A stretch of DNA of 8,363 nucleotides from JAYZBC01 sp036339375 (lineage in GTDB: Bacteria; Pseudomonadota; Alphaproteobacteria; MPNO01; UBA2964). The translations under genes and the position numbers were made by a program. Under the pieces are notes generated by a model. It was given only the letters and a program-made list of their open reading frames with translations, searched no databases and was not told the origin of the DNA. This document shows positions 1-6,923 of this stretch, one piece after another (positions within the stretch are counted from its first letter, which is position 1; each line of letters begins with the position of its first letter). Location of the stretch: the NCBI GenBank assembly GCA_036339375.1, contig JAYZBC010000098.1, forward strand, positions 1-8,363, written 5' to 3'.

Positions 1-708
1 CTGCATTTCAACAGTCATCAGCCTTAACCATGTTTTATTTATGGCCCACGTAGTTCGGGCACCATGCATTATGGTGTCGTAATCATCTTTAGATTTCATG
101 TGTTGTTTGGCAACTGCAATAACAAATTTTGAGTGTTCGTCTTCAACGTCCATATGATCCTGGTTTGAGGGTTGCCTGGATAAGGGGATGCCGAGCTCAT
201 TCTTGAGTTTGTAGGCCATTCGGTGGGACATGCCTCCCCCTTTAATGATTCCGTCAGAATTTGCGACTTCTAATGCCCCAAGAAGGGCAGCACCACCCAG
301 CCAAGGAAGGCGATCTGCTGCATGCTGCCATGCGTAACTACAAATTTGGGTTCCCTCACACGGCCCCATTTTTTTAAAATCCCGCTTGGTTAACCCGACG
401 GATTTTCCTTCCTTAATCCCGAGGGTGAGGTGGTCCGCAACACCACGTTCCTTATTCCCAGCTAACTCATCCTCTTCGTGTTGCCAAATTAATTGTTTTA
501 CATCAAACGGGGCACGGGCCTGCACGAAAGCCCAACAGGCGCGTCTACCGAGAACAAATGTGGCGCGGTTAATCATGTAAAACTGCGCTCTTTTTTTCGT
601 TAGCTTGGTACCAAAGAATTTTAAGTATTCATCGGTTTTGAATAAATTATTTGCTTCCCTATTCAATTGCCTTTCAAGGCGACTAAGCATTTTAGAATTA
701 TTTGCCAT
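1..708 (-). CDS. Haem-oxygenase-like diiron oxidase (HDO / iron-containing redox enzyme, TenA/PqqC-like), C-terminus cut by window edge
   Basis: Reading frame open from an ATG at 708 down to base 1 (236 codons, no stop), so the C-terminus is missing. The start is firm: an in-frame TAA lies two codons upstream, and AAGG sits 7 nt before the ATG. The protein is helix-rich and soluble, with no signal peptide or membrane segment. Candidate metal ligands follow the order known for haem-oxygenase-like diiron enzymes (CADD, UndA, BesC): an acidic cluster HEEDE at residues 77-81, H93, E147, then H185-x3-E189-x2-H192. The usual last motif is H-x3-D-x2-H, so the Asp is a Glu here. Such enzymes use Fe and O2 to oxidise small amines, fatty acids or amino acids; the substrate here is unknown. 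A cofactor-free PqqC-type or TenA-type protein is the alternative. It is transcribed away from the catabolic cluster. Confidence is good for the fold, low for the reaction. Confidence 0.68.
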   Translation of the reverse strand, partial: MANNSKMLSRLERQLNREANNLFKTDEYLKFFGTKLTKKRAQFYMINRATFVLGRRACWAFVQARAPFDVKQLIWQHEEDELAGNKERGVADHLTLGIKEGKSVGLTKRDFKKMGPCEGTQICSYAWQHAADRLPWLGGAALLGALEVANSDGIIKGGGMSHRMAYKLKNELGIPLSRQPSNQDHMDVEDEHSKFVIAVAKQHMKSKDDYDTIMHGARTTWAINKTWLRLMTVEMQ

Positions 709-909
709 TGATTAACCTTACTGAAAATGCGTTATAATTGGCCTTTATGTTATAAAAAATCCCGCCAAAAACAAACTGGCAGAATAATATTTTTTCAATT
801 TTTGAATATGTACTCATCCGGCATTGAGTGACATAATTAGAAGTGTTTTTGGCTGGTTATTTTGCTCAGCCGTAAAAAAACAGGACATAATAGGGAAAAG
901 GAATAAAGT
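709..909. promoter_or_regulatory. Divergent intergenic region between the HDO gene and the VOC-led cluster
   Basis: About 200 bp, AT-rich, with no credible small gene. It must hold the promoters of two diverging units. The heptamer GTTATAA occurs at 731-737 and 749-755; on the minus strand these read TTATAAC, and TATAAC at 736-731 or 754-749 could be a -10 box for the HDO gene, but no good -35 accompanies either. On the plus strand GACATAAT occurs at 830-837 and 884-891; both are -10-like, again without a convincing -35. AAGGAA at 898-903 is the ribosome binding site of the downstream gene. Further structure includes an imperfect dyad at 754-795 (AAAAAAT, GCCA / TGGC, ATTTTTT) and the inverted repeat at 844-882. 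Promoter positions are not settled. Confidence 0.45.
844..882. repeat. Imperfect inverted repeat (12-bp arms) upstream of the VOC gene; possible operator or leader hairpin
   Basis: The left arm TGTTTTTGGCTG (844-855) is repeated inverted as CAGCC (867-871), then GTAA inserted, then AAAAACA (876-882). The loop is 11 nt. It ends 16 bp before the ribosome binding site of the cluster's first gene. On the plus strand no T-run follows, so it is a poor terminator. It suits a regulator-binding dyad or an mRNA leader hairpin; which one is not shown by sequence. Confidence 0.4.
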
Positions 910-1293
910 ATGGGCAAACTTCGTCACGTTGCGATATCCGTCCCGGATCTTCAGGCTGCCGCAAATTTTTATGAGAATGTCTTCAATATGGAGCGTTTAA
1001 GAGAAAGTAAAGTCGCAGTAAATTTATCTGACGGAGTCATGAATCTCACGCTTTTGCGCTTTCCAACAGATGAAATGGCGGGTGATGAAAGGGGAAAAGA
1101 TTATTTTGGTATTCATCACATCGGGTTTGAGGTTGAGGATTCGGATGAAGTCGGAAAACGGGTAATGGAACAAGGTGGTGTACATATGGGGGAGGCACCT
1201 AGCCCACCAGGGCAAAACGCTGAAGAAAAGTATCGTGATCCGAATGGAGTTGTTTTTGATTTGTCAGAAGAAGGTTGGATTGGTACGACCTGA
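910..1293 (+). CDS. VOC superfamily (glyoxalase/bleomycin-resistance/extradiol dioxygenase fold) protein
   Basis: A 127-aa single-module VOC protein, first gene of the plus-strand cluster. ATG start with AAGGA 7 nt upstream. Two beta-alpha-beta-beta-beta repeats are visible. The first begins KLRHVAISVPDL (residues 3-14) with helix AANFYENVF; the second begins GIHHIGFEVED (67-77) and ends in the family hallmark RDPNGVVFDLSE (109-120). Likely metal ligands are H6 and H70. The position usually taken by Glu in the last strand is D117, and the Glu of the middle strand is not evident (region N45-T47), so metal binding may be atypical. Family members isomerise, lyse or oxygenate small organic substrates; many sit in catabolic operons. 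No specific reaction can be assigned. It lies 57 bp before the aldolase gene with no terminator between, so co-transcription is likely. Confidence 0.8.
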   Translation: MGKLRHVAISVPDLQAAANFYENVFNMERLRESKVAVNLSDGVMNLTLLRFPTDEMAGDERGKDYFGIHHIGFEVEDSDEVGKRVMEQGGVHMGEAPSPPGQNAEEKYRDPNGVVFDLSEEGWIGTT

Positions 1294-1350
1294 ATTTGAC
1301 ACACTGCATATATTTTTTTTTAAACTGGGTTGTTTGTAGGGAGACTAAAA

Positions 1351-2280
1351 ATGCCAGAAAGAATTTCCGGAATCATTAATCCAATTGTCATGCCATTTAC
1401 GGAAGAAGGGGAACCGGATCTTGATCTTTTATTCACATTTGCTGAGGATTCTATCTCCGCCGGCTGTAGCGCTCTTTTTATAATGGGGTCTGCGGGCCAA
1501 GGACCAACAATGACCCCCGAAGAACGAAAAATTACCGCGGATAAGTTAATTAAGCATGTTAAAGGCGAAATTCCTGTCGTCGTCCATGTAGGAACAACCG
1601 ACTTACGTAGTACAGCTCAATTAGCGGTCCACGCAAAAGAAAGTGGTGCTGACGGTATTGGTGTCATTCCGCCCTATTATTATTCTGATCATCCTCCCGC
1701 GGAAGTTGATTTGCATTTTAAGGGTGTTGCAGAAGTTTGTGATTTACCTATCTGGGTTTATAACAACGAACAATATTCCGGCATTAATATTACACCCCCA
1801 TGGCTTGCCAAACTTGCAGAGGAAATTCCCAGTATTACCGGTGTTAAACTTGCTTACGCCAGTCTTGGCCAAATTGCTGCTTATCTTCGTTTGGTGCCGG
1901 ACAGGGTTGCTATGTATGCGGGTACCACCCTTGATTTAATTCCCATGGCTCAATTTGGCGTGCAGGGTTCAATCAATCCACCGTCGACACTCTTTCCGGA
2001 GCTTTCCGTAGCCATGTGGAATTCAATTCAGGCCAACGACTGGAATCGCGCGCATGAGCTTTATGGAATTTTGGTGCCAGCCAATACAACTGTTACACGC
2101 CTGGGTTTCAGTTTTGGACGATCAGTTCTACGTGAGGGGCTGAAAATGCGTGGCTATGACGTGAAAAATTACCCGCGCTGGGAGACCGTAGATCTTCCTG
2201 ACAAGGAAAAAGAGGAATTAAGGATTGCTTTGGAACCGGCCTGGAATTTTGAAACCACTATAAAAGCTAGAGTTGCTTAA
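1351..2280 (+). CDS. Dihydrodipicolinate synthase (DapA/NanA) family lyase, probably a catabolic aldolase/hydratase
   Basis: A 309-aa class I aldolase-type TIM barrel, close to the usual 290-310 aa. I chose the ATG at 1351 because AGGGAGA (1338-1344) lies 6 nt upstream; an in-frame TTG at 1330 would overlap that site. Visible motifs: GIINPIVMPF near the N-terminus; GSAGQGPTMTPEER (46-59), equivalent to the family's GTTGEGPTLT loop; the catalytic Tyr in WVYNNEQ (Y138); the Schiff-base Lys in TGVKLA (K166). The family forms a Schiff base between this Lys and a 2-oxo acid, usually pyruvate. Departures from true DapA are Q50 for the loop Glu and Y142 at the place of the Arg of YNxPxRTG that binds the substrate carboxylate, so lysine biosynthesis is unlikely. 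Beside a ring-cleavage cupin, a PhdJ/NahE-like hydratase-aldolase role is attractive but unproven. Cytoplasmic. Confidence 0.82.
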   Translation: MPERISGIINPIVMPFTEEGEPDLDLLFTFAEDSISAGCSALFIMGSAGQGPTMTPEERKITADKLIKHVKGEIPVVVHVGTTDLRSTAQLAVHAKESGADGIGVIPPYYYSDHPPAEVDLHFKGVAEVCDLPIWVYNNEQYSGINITPPWLAKLAEEIPSITGVKLAYASLGQIAAYLRLVPDRVAMYAGTTLDLIPMAQFGVQGSINPPSTLFPELSVAMWNSIQANDWNRAHELYGILVPANTTVTRLGFSFGRSVLREGLKMRGYDVKNYPRWETVDLPDKEKEELRIALEPAWNFETTIKARVA

Positions 2281-2337
2281 AAAAACTGGGTTAAAGTAGT
2301 AAGAAAAAAAATTTAACACTTGGCTCGCGGGGCTCAT

Positions 2338-3345
2338 ATGGAAAACGACGGATCTCTATCAAAATTTAGTGATGCCGCGAACGCAGCATCTGTGACGCCG
2401 TTATGGGAAACTTTTCGGGATGGCATGCCCACTGAGCCATCCAGTATGCAGCCCTTTGTTTGGAGTTGGGACACACTCAATCCCCTAACCCAACGTGCAG
2501 CGGATGAGGTTCCTATGGAACACGTGGAACGAAGGGTCCTGACATTGCGCAACCCCTTTATTGAGGGTTCCGGTTCCATAACATTAGTTAACCTAGTTGG
2601 TGCCCTGCAAACTCTGTTGCCCGGCGAAACCGCGCCCTTGCACAGGCATAGTGGTAACGCGTTACGATTTGTAATGGATGGAGAGGGTGCTGAAACTATC
2701 GTAGACGGAAAACACTGTATCATGAATGAACGGGATCTCATCATTACCCCTGTTTGGTCTTGGCATGGTCACACGCATGGGGGCCAAGAAAGAATAGTCT
2801 GGTTTGACGCCCTTGATATTCCCCTTTTTCGGCATATGAATGCCGGGTTTTTCGAAGGTGGACCCCCGCCTAACCTTCCCAAAAAATTACCCGACAACGC
2901 ATTTGTCAATGGAGGTTTTATGCCTGAGCAAAGTGACAACACCTCCTCATACTCCCCCATGTTCCGCTACTCCTGGGATGGAGTGTTGTCTGCGTTGCAA
3001 CAGTTACCCAAGGAAATGGATGGCTCACGTAAAATTAGGTATGTTAACCCTCAAACTGGTGCAGCTGTAATGAGCCTGATTGACTGTTTTGTGTTAGCCA
3101 TGGAAAAAGGGCAAAAAACAAAACCGTACCGTACTACCAGTAGCGCCATTTGTGTAGTTGCCGAAGGTGAGGGTAAATCTGATGTGGGTGACTATTCAAT
3201 TGAGTGGAAAAAAAATGATATTTTCACACTGCCAAACTGGAACTCAATTTCCCATTTGTCCCAGGCGGATGATACAAAGTTATTTATGGTGACTGATCGG
3301 GAGGTGTTAAACCGTCTCGGCATGTTACGCGATGAATTTGTCTAG
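2338..3345 (+). CDS. Gentisate 1,2-dioxygenase-like bicupin ring-cleaving dioxygenase
   Basis: A 335-aa bicupin, close to the ~340-390 aa of gentisate, salicylate and 1-hydroxy-2-naphthoate dioxygenases. The ATG at 2338 is preferred over the in-frame TTG at 2320: GCGGGG precedes it, whereas the TTG has no ribosome site. The N-terminal cupin carries PGETAPLHRHSGNALRFVMD (95-114) and TPVWSWHGH (137-145), giving Fe(II) ligands H102, H104 and H143. WFDALDIPL (155-163) matches the family's WxDxLDIPL. The C-terminal cupin keeps the fold motifs (RYVNPQTG 234-241, VAEGEG, the final LGMLRDE) but has KPYRTTSS where relatives often have RxHRHT, so it probably binds no metal, as is usual for this domain. 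Expected chemistry is O2-dependent extradiol-type cleavage of a hydroxylated aromatic acid. Family is well supported; substrate is unknown. Third gene of the cluster, 57 bp after the aldolase. Confidence 0.8.
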   Translation: MENDGSLSKFSDAANAASVTPLWETFRDGMPTEPSSMQPFVWSWDTLNPLTQRAADEVPMEHVERRVLTLRNPFIEGSGSITLVNLVGALQTLLPGETAPLHRHSGNALRFVMDGEGAETIVDGKHCIMNERDLIITPVWSWHGHTHGGQERIVWFDALDIPLFRHMNAGFFEGGPPPNLPKKLPDNAFVNGGFMPEQSDNTSSYSPMFRYSWDGVLSALQQLPKEMDGSRKIRYVNPQTGAAVMSLIDCFVLAMEKGQKTKPYRTTSSAICVVAEGEGKSDVGDYSIEWKKNDIFTLPNWNSISHLSQADDTKLFMVTDREVLNRLGMLRDEFV

Positions 3346-3443
3346 TAACGGAATAGATTGTTTTAAACCCTGTCTAAAATAAAAAATAATGTTACTGATT
3401 GCATGTAAATAAAATTTGCAAAATAAGATTTAGGGGACGGGCT
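3346..3443 (+). promoter_or_regulatory. Short intergenic region with the ribosome binding site that sets a TTG start
   Basis: AT-rich 98-bp gap between the cupin and GMC genes. TAGGGGA at 3431-3437 is a strong ribosome binding site placed 6 nt before TTG at 3444. This decides the start of the GMC gene. A 5-bp inverted repeat TTGCA (3399-3403) / TGCAA (3417-3421) is present but short. No terminator is seen, so read-through from the cupin gene is possible. Confidence 0.5.
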
Positions 3444-5159
3444 TTGGATAATTTAGAAAATCAGCAATTTGATTACATTGTTGTCGGTGGCGGGGCAGCA
3501 GGATGCGTTTTGGCGGGCCGATTAAGCGAGAAACCTCAAAACCGGGTTCTTTTGGTTGAGGCTGGTGAGGATTTTGTGCCAACAACTGAGCCTGATGAGA
3601 TTCGAGACACTTTTGCGGGAACCGCTCATAGCAATATACGTTTTACCTGGCCTGGTCAGGTCGTGACTTTTTCTCCTAAGCCATCTAACGCACCCGATGA
3701 ACGTAAAAAGGTTCGTTACGCCCAGGGGCGTGTGATTGGTGGGGGGTCTTCGGTAAATGGAATGATTTCCATTCGGGGGCTCCCAACGGACTATGAGGAT
3801 TGGGAAAACCGTGGCGCTAAGGGTTGGGGATGGGATCAGGTGTTGCCGTTTTTTTGTAAACAGGAAACCGATTGTGATTTTGATGGCCCCCTCCATGGAA
3901 AAAACGGGCCCATGATTATACGTCGAACCGAGAAGGAACGCTGGCCTGGATTAACAAAGGGGTTTATGGAAGCGGCGACGGAGGAGGGTTGGCAAAATAT
4001 TCAAGACAAAAATGCGGTTTTCGAAGATGGATTTTTTCCAATAGCGGTTGCCAATTCTGAAGACAAACGAATTTCAACCGCAACCGCTTATTTGACCGCG
4101 GATGTACGCGCCCGACCAAACTTGGACGTTATTGGATCCACGCGGGTAGAAAAAGTCCTCTTGTCGGGTACCAGGGTCACCGGAATCAGGGCACATTCGG
4201 CCAGTAAAATTTTTGATGTGTATGCAAAAGAAGTGATTGTGAGCTCTGGAGCCCTGCATTCTCCTGCGCTCCTATTACGTTCCGGTATAGGGCCAGCGAA
4301 TGAATTAAGGGGAAACGGCATTGAAGTTTCGCTTGATTTACCGGGAGTGGGAAAACACCTGATGGAACACCCTGGAGTGAATTTTGGTTGCTACATGAAG
4401 CAATCTTCCAGGTTAACCCCCGACCTTCGTAAACCAATGTACGCTGGCCTCAGATGGTCCTCCGGGTTAGAAGGTTGCCCCCAGGGAGATATGTATATGA
4501 TCCCTATGAACAAATCATTTTGGCACGCAATAGGCAAAAGATTGGGTGTATTAATGATTTGGGTAAACAAATCCTACTCGACTGGTGAGGTCACACTAAA
4601 TCTCGAAGACCCTATGGGTCCTCCAATTGTCGATTTTAACATGTGTTCAGACGAACGTGATCTTGAACGCCTTAAAATTGGCACCCGGAAAATGATCAAA
4701 CTACAGGAAAAAACAGCCCTGCGAGAAACGTTCACGGATGTGTTTCCGATAAGCTACAGTGACCGAGCCCGGAGGTATGCTGTTCATAGCCAATCGAATA
4801 GATTTCAGACTTGGGTAGGTGGAATGGCAATGGATTCTTGCGGTCCCCTGCGACGGTGGTTAATCCAAACCCTTATGGCAGATGGTCCCTCGATTGAAGA
4901 TTTAAGTAGTGATGAAACGGCGCTCACGGAGTGGATAAATAAAACCGTCTTGGGACATTACCATGCCTCTTGTTCCTGCAGAATGGGTTCTCCAGAAGAT
5001 CCTGGGGCTGTAACAGACCCGTCTGCGCGTGTTTATGGCGCGGAAGGGTTGCGCGTGTGTGATGCTTCTATTATGCCGGCTGTACCGTGTGCGAATACGA
5101 ATTTTCCAACGATAATGGTGGCCGAAAAAGTTGCGGCTACAATATTGGGTGAAAAATGA
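3444..5159 (+). CDS. FAD-dependent GMC (glucose-methanol-choline) family oxidoreductase, choline dehydrogenase-like
   Basis: 571 aa from the TTG at 3444, chosen for its ribosome site at 3431-3437; an upstream TTG at 3399 lacks one and would only add 15 basic residues. The family's length is about 530-580. The N-terminal FAD dinucleotide fold is FDYIVVGGGAAGCVLAGRLSE (9-29), with the ribose-binding acid in LLVEAGE (36-42). GMC signature 1 is at 95-111 (QGRVIGGGSSVNG...SIRG), signature 2 at 269-283 (GALHSPALLLRSGIG). The C-terminal catalytic pair is H507 (in YHASCSCRMG, normally YHPxGTCRMG) and N551 (in CANTNFPTIM). The enzyme oxidises a primary or secondary alcohol to aldehyde or ketone. Substrates in the family include choline, aryl alcohols and alkanols, and nothing here selects among them. 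No signal peptide is seen, so it is probably cytoplasmic or membrane-associated. Fourth gene of the cluster. Confidence 0.88.
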   Translation: MDNLENQQFDYIVVGGGAAGCVLAGRLSEKPQNRVLLVEAGEDFVPTTEPDEIRDTFAGTAHSNIRFTWPGQVVTFSPKPSNAPDERKKVRYAQGRVIGGGSSVNGMISIRGLPTDYEDWENRGAKGWGWDQVLPFFCKQETDCDFDGPLHGKNGPMIIRRTEKERWPGLTKGFMEAATEEGWQNIQDKNAVFEDGFFPIAVANSEDKRISTATAYLTADVRARPNLDVIGSTRVEKVLLSGTRVTGIRAHSASKIFDVYAKEVIVSSGALHSPALLLRSGIGPANELRGNGIEVSLDLPGVGKHLMEHPGVNFGCYMKQSSRLTPDLRKPMYAGLRWSSGLEGCPQGDMYMIPMNKSFWHAIGKRLGVLMIWVNKSYSTGEVTLNLEDPMGPPIVDFNMCSDERDLERLKIGTRKMIKLQEKTALRETFTDVFPISYSDRARRYAVHSQSNRFQTWVGGMAMDSCGPLRRWLIQTLMADGPSIEDLSSDETALTEWINKTVLGHYHASCSCRMGSPEDPGAVTDPSARVYGAEGLRVCDASIMPAVPCANTNFPTIMVAEKVAATILGEK

Positions 5160-5326
5160 ATTACCATTTGATGATAAGAATACAACAGAGTCTTTTTACT
5201 TGTTCCTTACTCAAAATGATCCCCCCCAAATGCTAGAGTGCTAAAATGAACTAACATCGACTACATTCTGATGTCTTCGACGAATAATTTATTTAACAAT
5301 GGGCTTATGATGATTAGGTTTAACGT
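5160..5326 (+). other. Intergenic region before the sulfatase gene
   Basis: This 167-bp gap is the longest within the cluster and could carry its own promoter, but I found no -35/-10 pair worth naming (TAAAAT at 5242-5247 stands alone). It contains a C7 run at 5221-5227 and a short dyad ACATC / GATGT around 5255-5275. TTAGG at 5314-5318, 8 nt before the ATG, is the sulfatase ribosome binding site. No terminator with a T-run is visible after the GMC gene. Confidence 0.35.
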
Positions 5327-6784
5327 ATGAAACCCATGAATGTTTTATTTATCATGGCGGATGAGCATAATCGCGCCATGATGGGTAACGCGGGCCATCC
5401 CCTTGTTAAGACCCCTCACTTGGATGCCTTGGCAGGTCGAGGAACTCGCTTCACTTCTGCCTACTCTAATTGTCCAATTTGTGTGCCAGCGCGCGCAAGT
5501 ATTGCGACGGGGCGTTATAATCATGATATTCGTTACTGGGATAATGCCACGGCGTATGATGGACGGGTTCAGGGTTGGGGTCACCGCTTACAAGAAGAGG
5601 CTATCCGTGTTGAATCGATTGGTAAACTTCACTACCGGAGGGATGATGACCCGCTCGGATTTGATAGGCGCCAAATTCCGATGTATATCAAGGATGGGGT
5701 TGGGTCGTTGACTGCAGCCATTCGTGATCCCATGCCACCATTTGACCCCCGTTCTAAAAACGAGCCCGGGTTTGCGGCCAAGGCGAAGCTGGGTCAGTCG
5801 AGCTACACAAGTTACGATATAAAAGCAGCGGACTTAGCTTGTGAATGGCTGGGATCTGCGGCCAAAGAGAATGGCGAACGGCCTTGGGTTTTATTTCTGA
5901 GTTTTTTGTCTCCGCATTATCCTCTGACGGTACCTGAAGAATTTTTTAAAATGTATGGTCCCGCTGATATGCCGGATCCCAAGCTCAACCCGGAGGCTGG
6001 ATACAGGCGGCATCCCTGGGTAGAGGTGGTAGCCCTCCGTCAGCCTCATGCAAACGGGTTAACTCCGGAAGGATCAAGGACAGCGGTGGCGGCTTATCTC
6101 GGCTTGTGTACATTTATTGATCATCAAATTGGAAGGGTACTTGATACACTTGAGACGGTAGGTCTTTCAGACAATACGCGTGTAATTTACACCAGCGACC
6201 ATGGTGAGAATGCGGGGGCACGTGGGCTTTGGGGAAAATCTGTAATGTATGAAGAAAGCACAGGGGTCCCAATGATTTTGTCGGGGCCAGACGTCGAGAA
6301 GGGTCAGGTGTGTACCACTCCTGTATCCTTAATTGACCTTTACCCCACAATTATAAAGGCCGTAGGTCTCAAAACAACAGATGAAGAAGTGGATTTGCCC
6401 GGTCGTTCGCTATTTGAAGTTGCGAGTGGGCCTTCAAATCAGGACAGATGTGTTTTTGCCCAGTATCACGCGAGTGCGTCACCCACGGGAGGCTTTATGG
6501 TTCGCAAGGGTCGCTATAAATACCATTACTACGTGGATTACCCTCCTGAATTTTTTGATTTACAAGATGACCCGGAAGAAGAACGGGACCTTTCCGATGA
6601 CCCTGATTACGCGGAAGTAATCCAGCAGTATCAGACTATTTTGTTTGAAATTATCAACCCAGAAGCGGCAGACCGTCAAGCCAAGGATGACCAAAACGCA
6701 ATTGTTGAATTTTACGGGGGGCGTGAAAAAATTCTACGCGATAAAATCGGTATTTCCTCCTATACTCCAGCCCCGAAGGTATAA
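5327..6784 (+). CDS. Cys-type sulfatase (alkaline-phosphatase superfamily), cytoplasmic, choline-sulfatase-like clade
   Basis: A 485-aa type I sulfatase. The start ATG has TTAGG upstream; a second in-frame ATG at 5336 is possible. The metal-binding opening strand is NVLFIMADEHN (5-15) with D12. The signature CVPARASIATGR (52-63) holds C52, which in this family is converted to formylglycine by a maturase (FGE or anSME) not found in this window. Other active-site elements are K100 (IGKLHY), H197 (SPHYP), D291-H292 (TSDHGE) and K304 (LWGKSVMYE). The C-terminal sub-domain ends near 400-425 with YKYHYYVDYPPEFFDLQDDPEEERDL, typical of the fold. No signal peptide is present, unlike many polysaccharide sulfatases, which points to a small imported sulfate ester. 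RYWDNA and the layout recall choline sulfatases. Phosphonate monoester hydrolase is the main alternative. Fifth gene, 167 bp after the GMC gene. Confidence 0.85.
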   Translation: MKPMNVLFIMADEHNRAMMGNAGHPLVKTPHLDALAGRGTRFTSAYSNCPICVPARASIATGRYNHDIRYWDNATAYDGRVQGWGHRLQEEAIRVESIGKLHYRRDDDPLGFDRRQIPMYIKDGVGSLTAAIRDPMPPFDPRSKNEPGFAAKAKLGQSSYTSYDIKAADLACEWLGSAAKENGERPWVLFLSFLSPHYPLTVPEEFFKMYGPADMPDPKLNPEAGYRRHPWVEVVALRQPHANGLTPEGSRTAVAAYLGLCTFIDHQIGRVLDTLETVGLSDNTRVIYTSDHGENAGARGLWGKSVMYEESTGVPMILSGPDVEKGQVCTTPVSLIDLYPTIIKAVGLKTTDEEVDLPGRSLFEVASGPSNQDRCVFAQYHASASPTGGFMVRKGRYKYHYYVDYPPEFFDLQDDPEEERDLSDDPDYAEVIQQYQTILFEIINPEAADRQAKDDQNAIVEFYGGREKILRDKIGISSYTPAPKV

Positions 6785-6803
6785 ATTGAACGCAGGATAT
6801 TTT

Positions 6804-6837
6804 CCAAAAAAGTTTTCTGAATAGAAACTAAAATTGG
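6804..6837 (+). terminator. Imperfect AT-rich hairpin 20 nt after the sulfatase stop; weak terminator candidate
   Basis: The core stem is AGTTTTCT (6811-6818) against AGAAACT (6823-6829), with one bulged T and a GAAT loop. An outer CCAA (6804-6807) / TTGG (6834-6837) pair flanks A/A mismatches. The T-runs that follow begin only at about 6853, so it is not a textbook Rho-independent terminator. Its position at the end of the cluster is the main argument. Confidence 0.25.
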
Positions 6838-6885
6838 CTTCCTACTTGTTGATTTTTTAATTTTTTTTAAAAATATGTAACAATT

Positions 6886-6914
6886 TTGTAACATTTAACT
6901 AATTTCTGTATTAT
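6886..6914 (+). promoter_or_regulatory. Sigma70-like promoter of the recombinase-like gene, giving a nearly leaderless transcript
   Basis: TTGTAA (6886-6891) and TATTAT (6909-6914) are separated by exactly 17 bp. Each differs from the consensus hexamer at one or two positions. Transcription would begin about 6920-6922, only 2-4 nt before the ATG at 6924. This agrees with the absence of any AGG-type ribosome site there. The -35 overlaps the second copy of a direct repeat, ATGTAACA / TTGTAACA, at 6875-6893. Confidence 0.5.
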
Positions 6915-6923
6915 AAATGGTTT

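Noticed and set aside
386..580. A 64-codon plus-strand open frame
   Set aside because: It lies antisense inside the well-supported minus-strand HDO gene, has no ribosome site and shows low-complexity composition.
754..795. A dyad AAAAAAT-GCCA / TGGC-ATTTTTT that might be a bidirectional terminator
   Set aside because: It sits between divergent genes where no terminator is expected, the GC core is only 4 bp and the arms are separated by unpaired bases.
2334..2744. A 136-codon minus-strand open frame
   Set aside because: It is fully antisense to the bicupin gene, whose translation matches a known family; the antisense product resembles nothing recognisable.
3522..3896. A 124-codon minus-strand open frame
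   Set aside because: It is antisense to the FAD-binding half of the GMC gene and has no family motifs.
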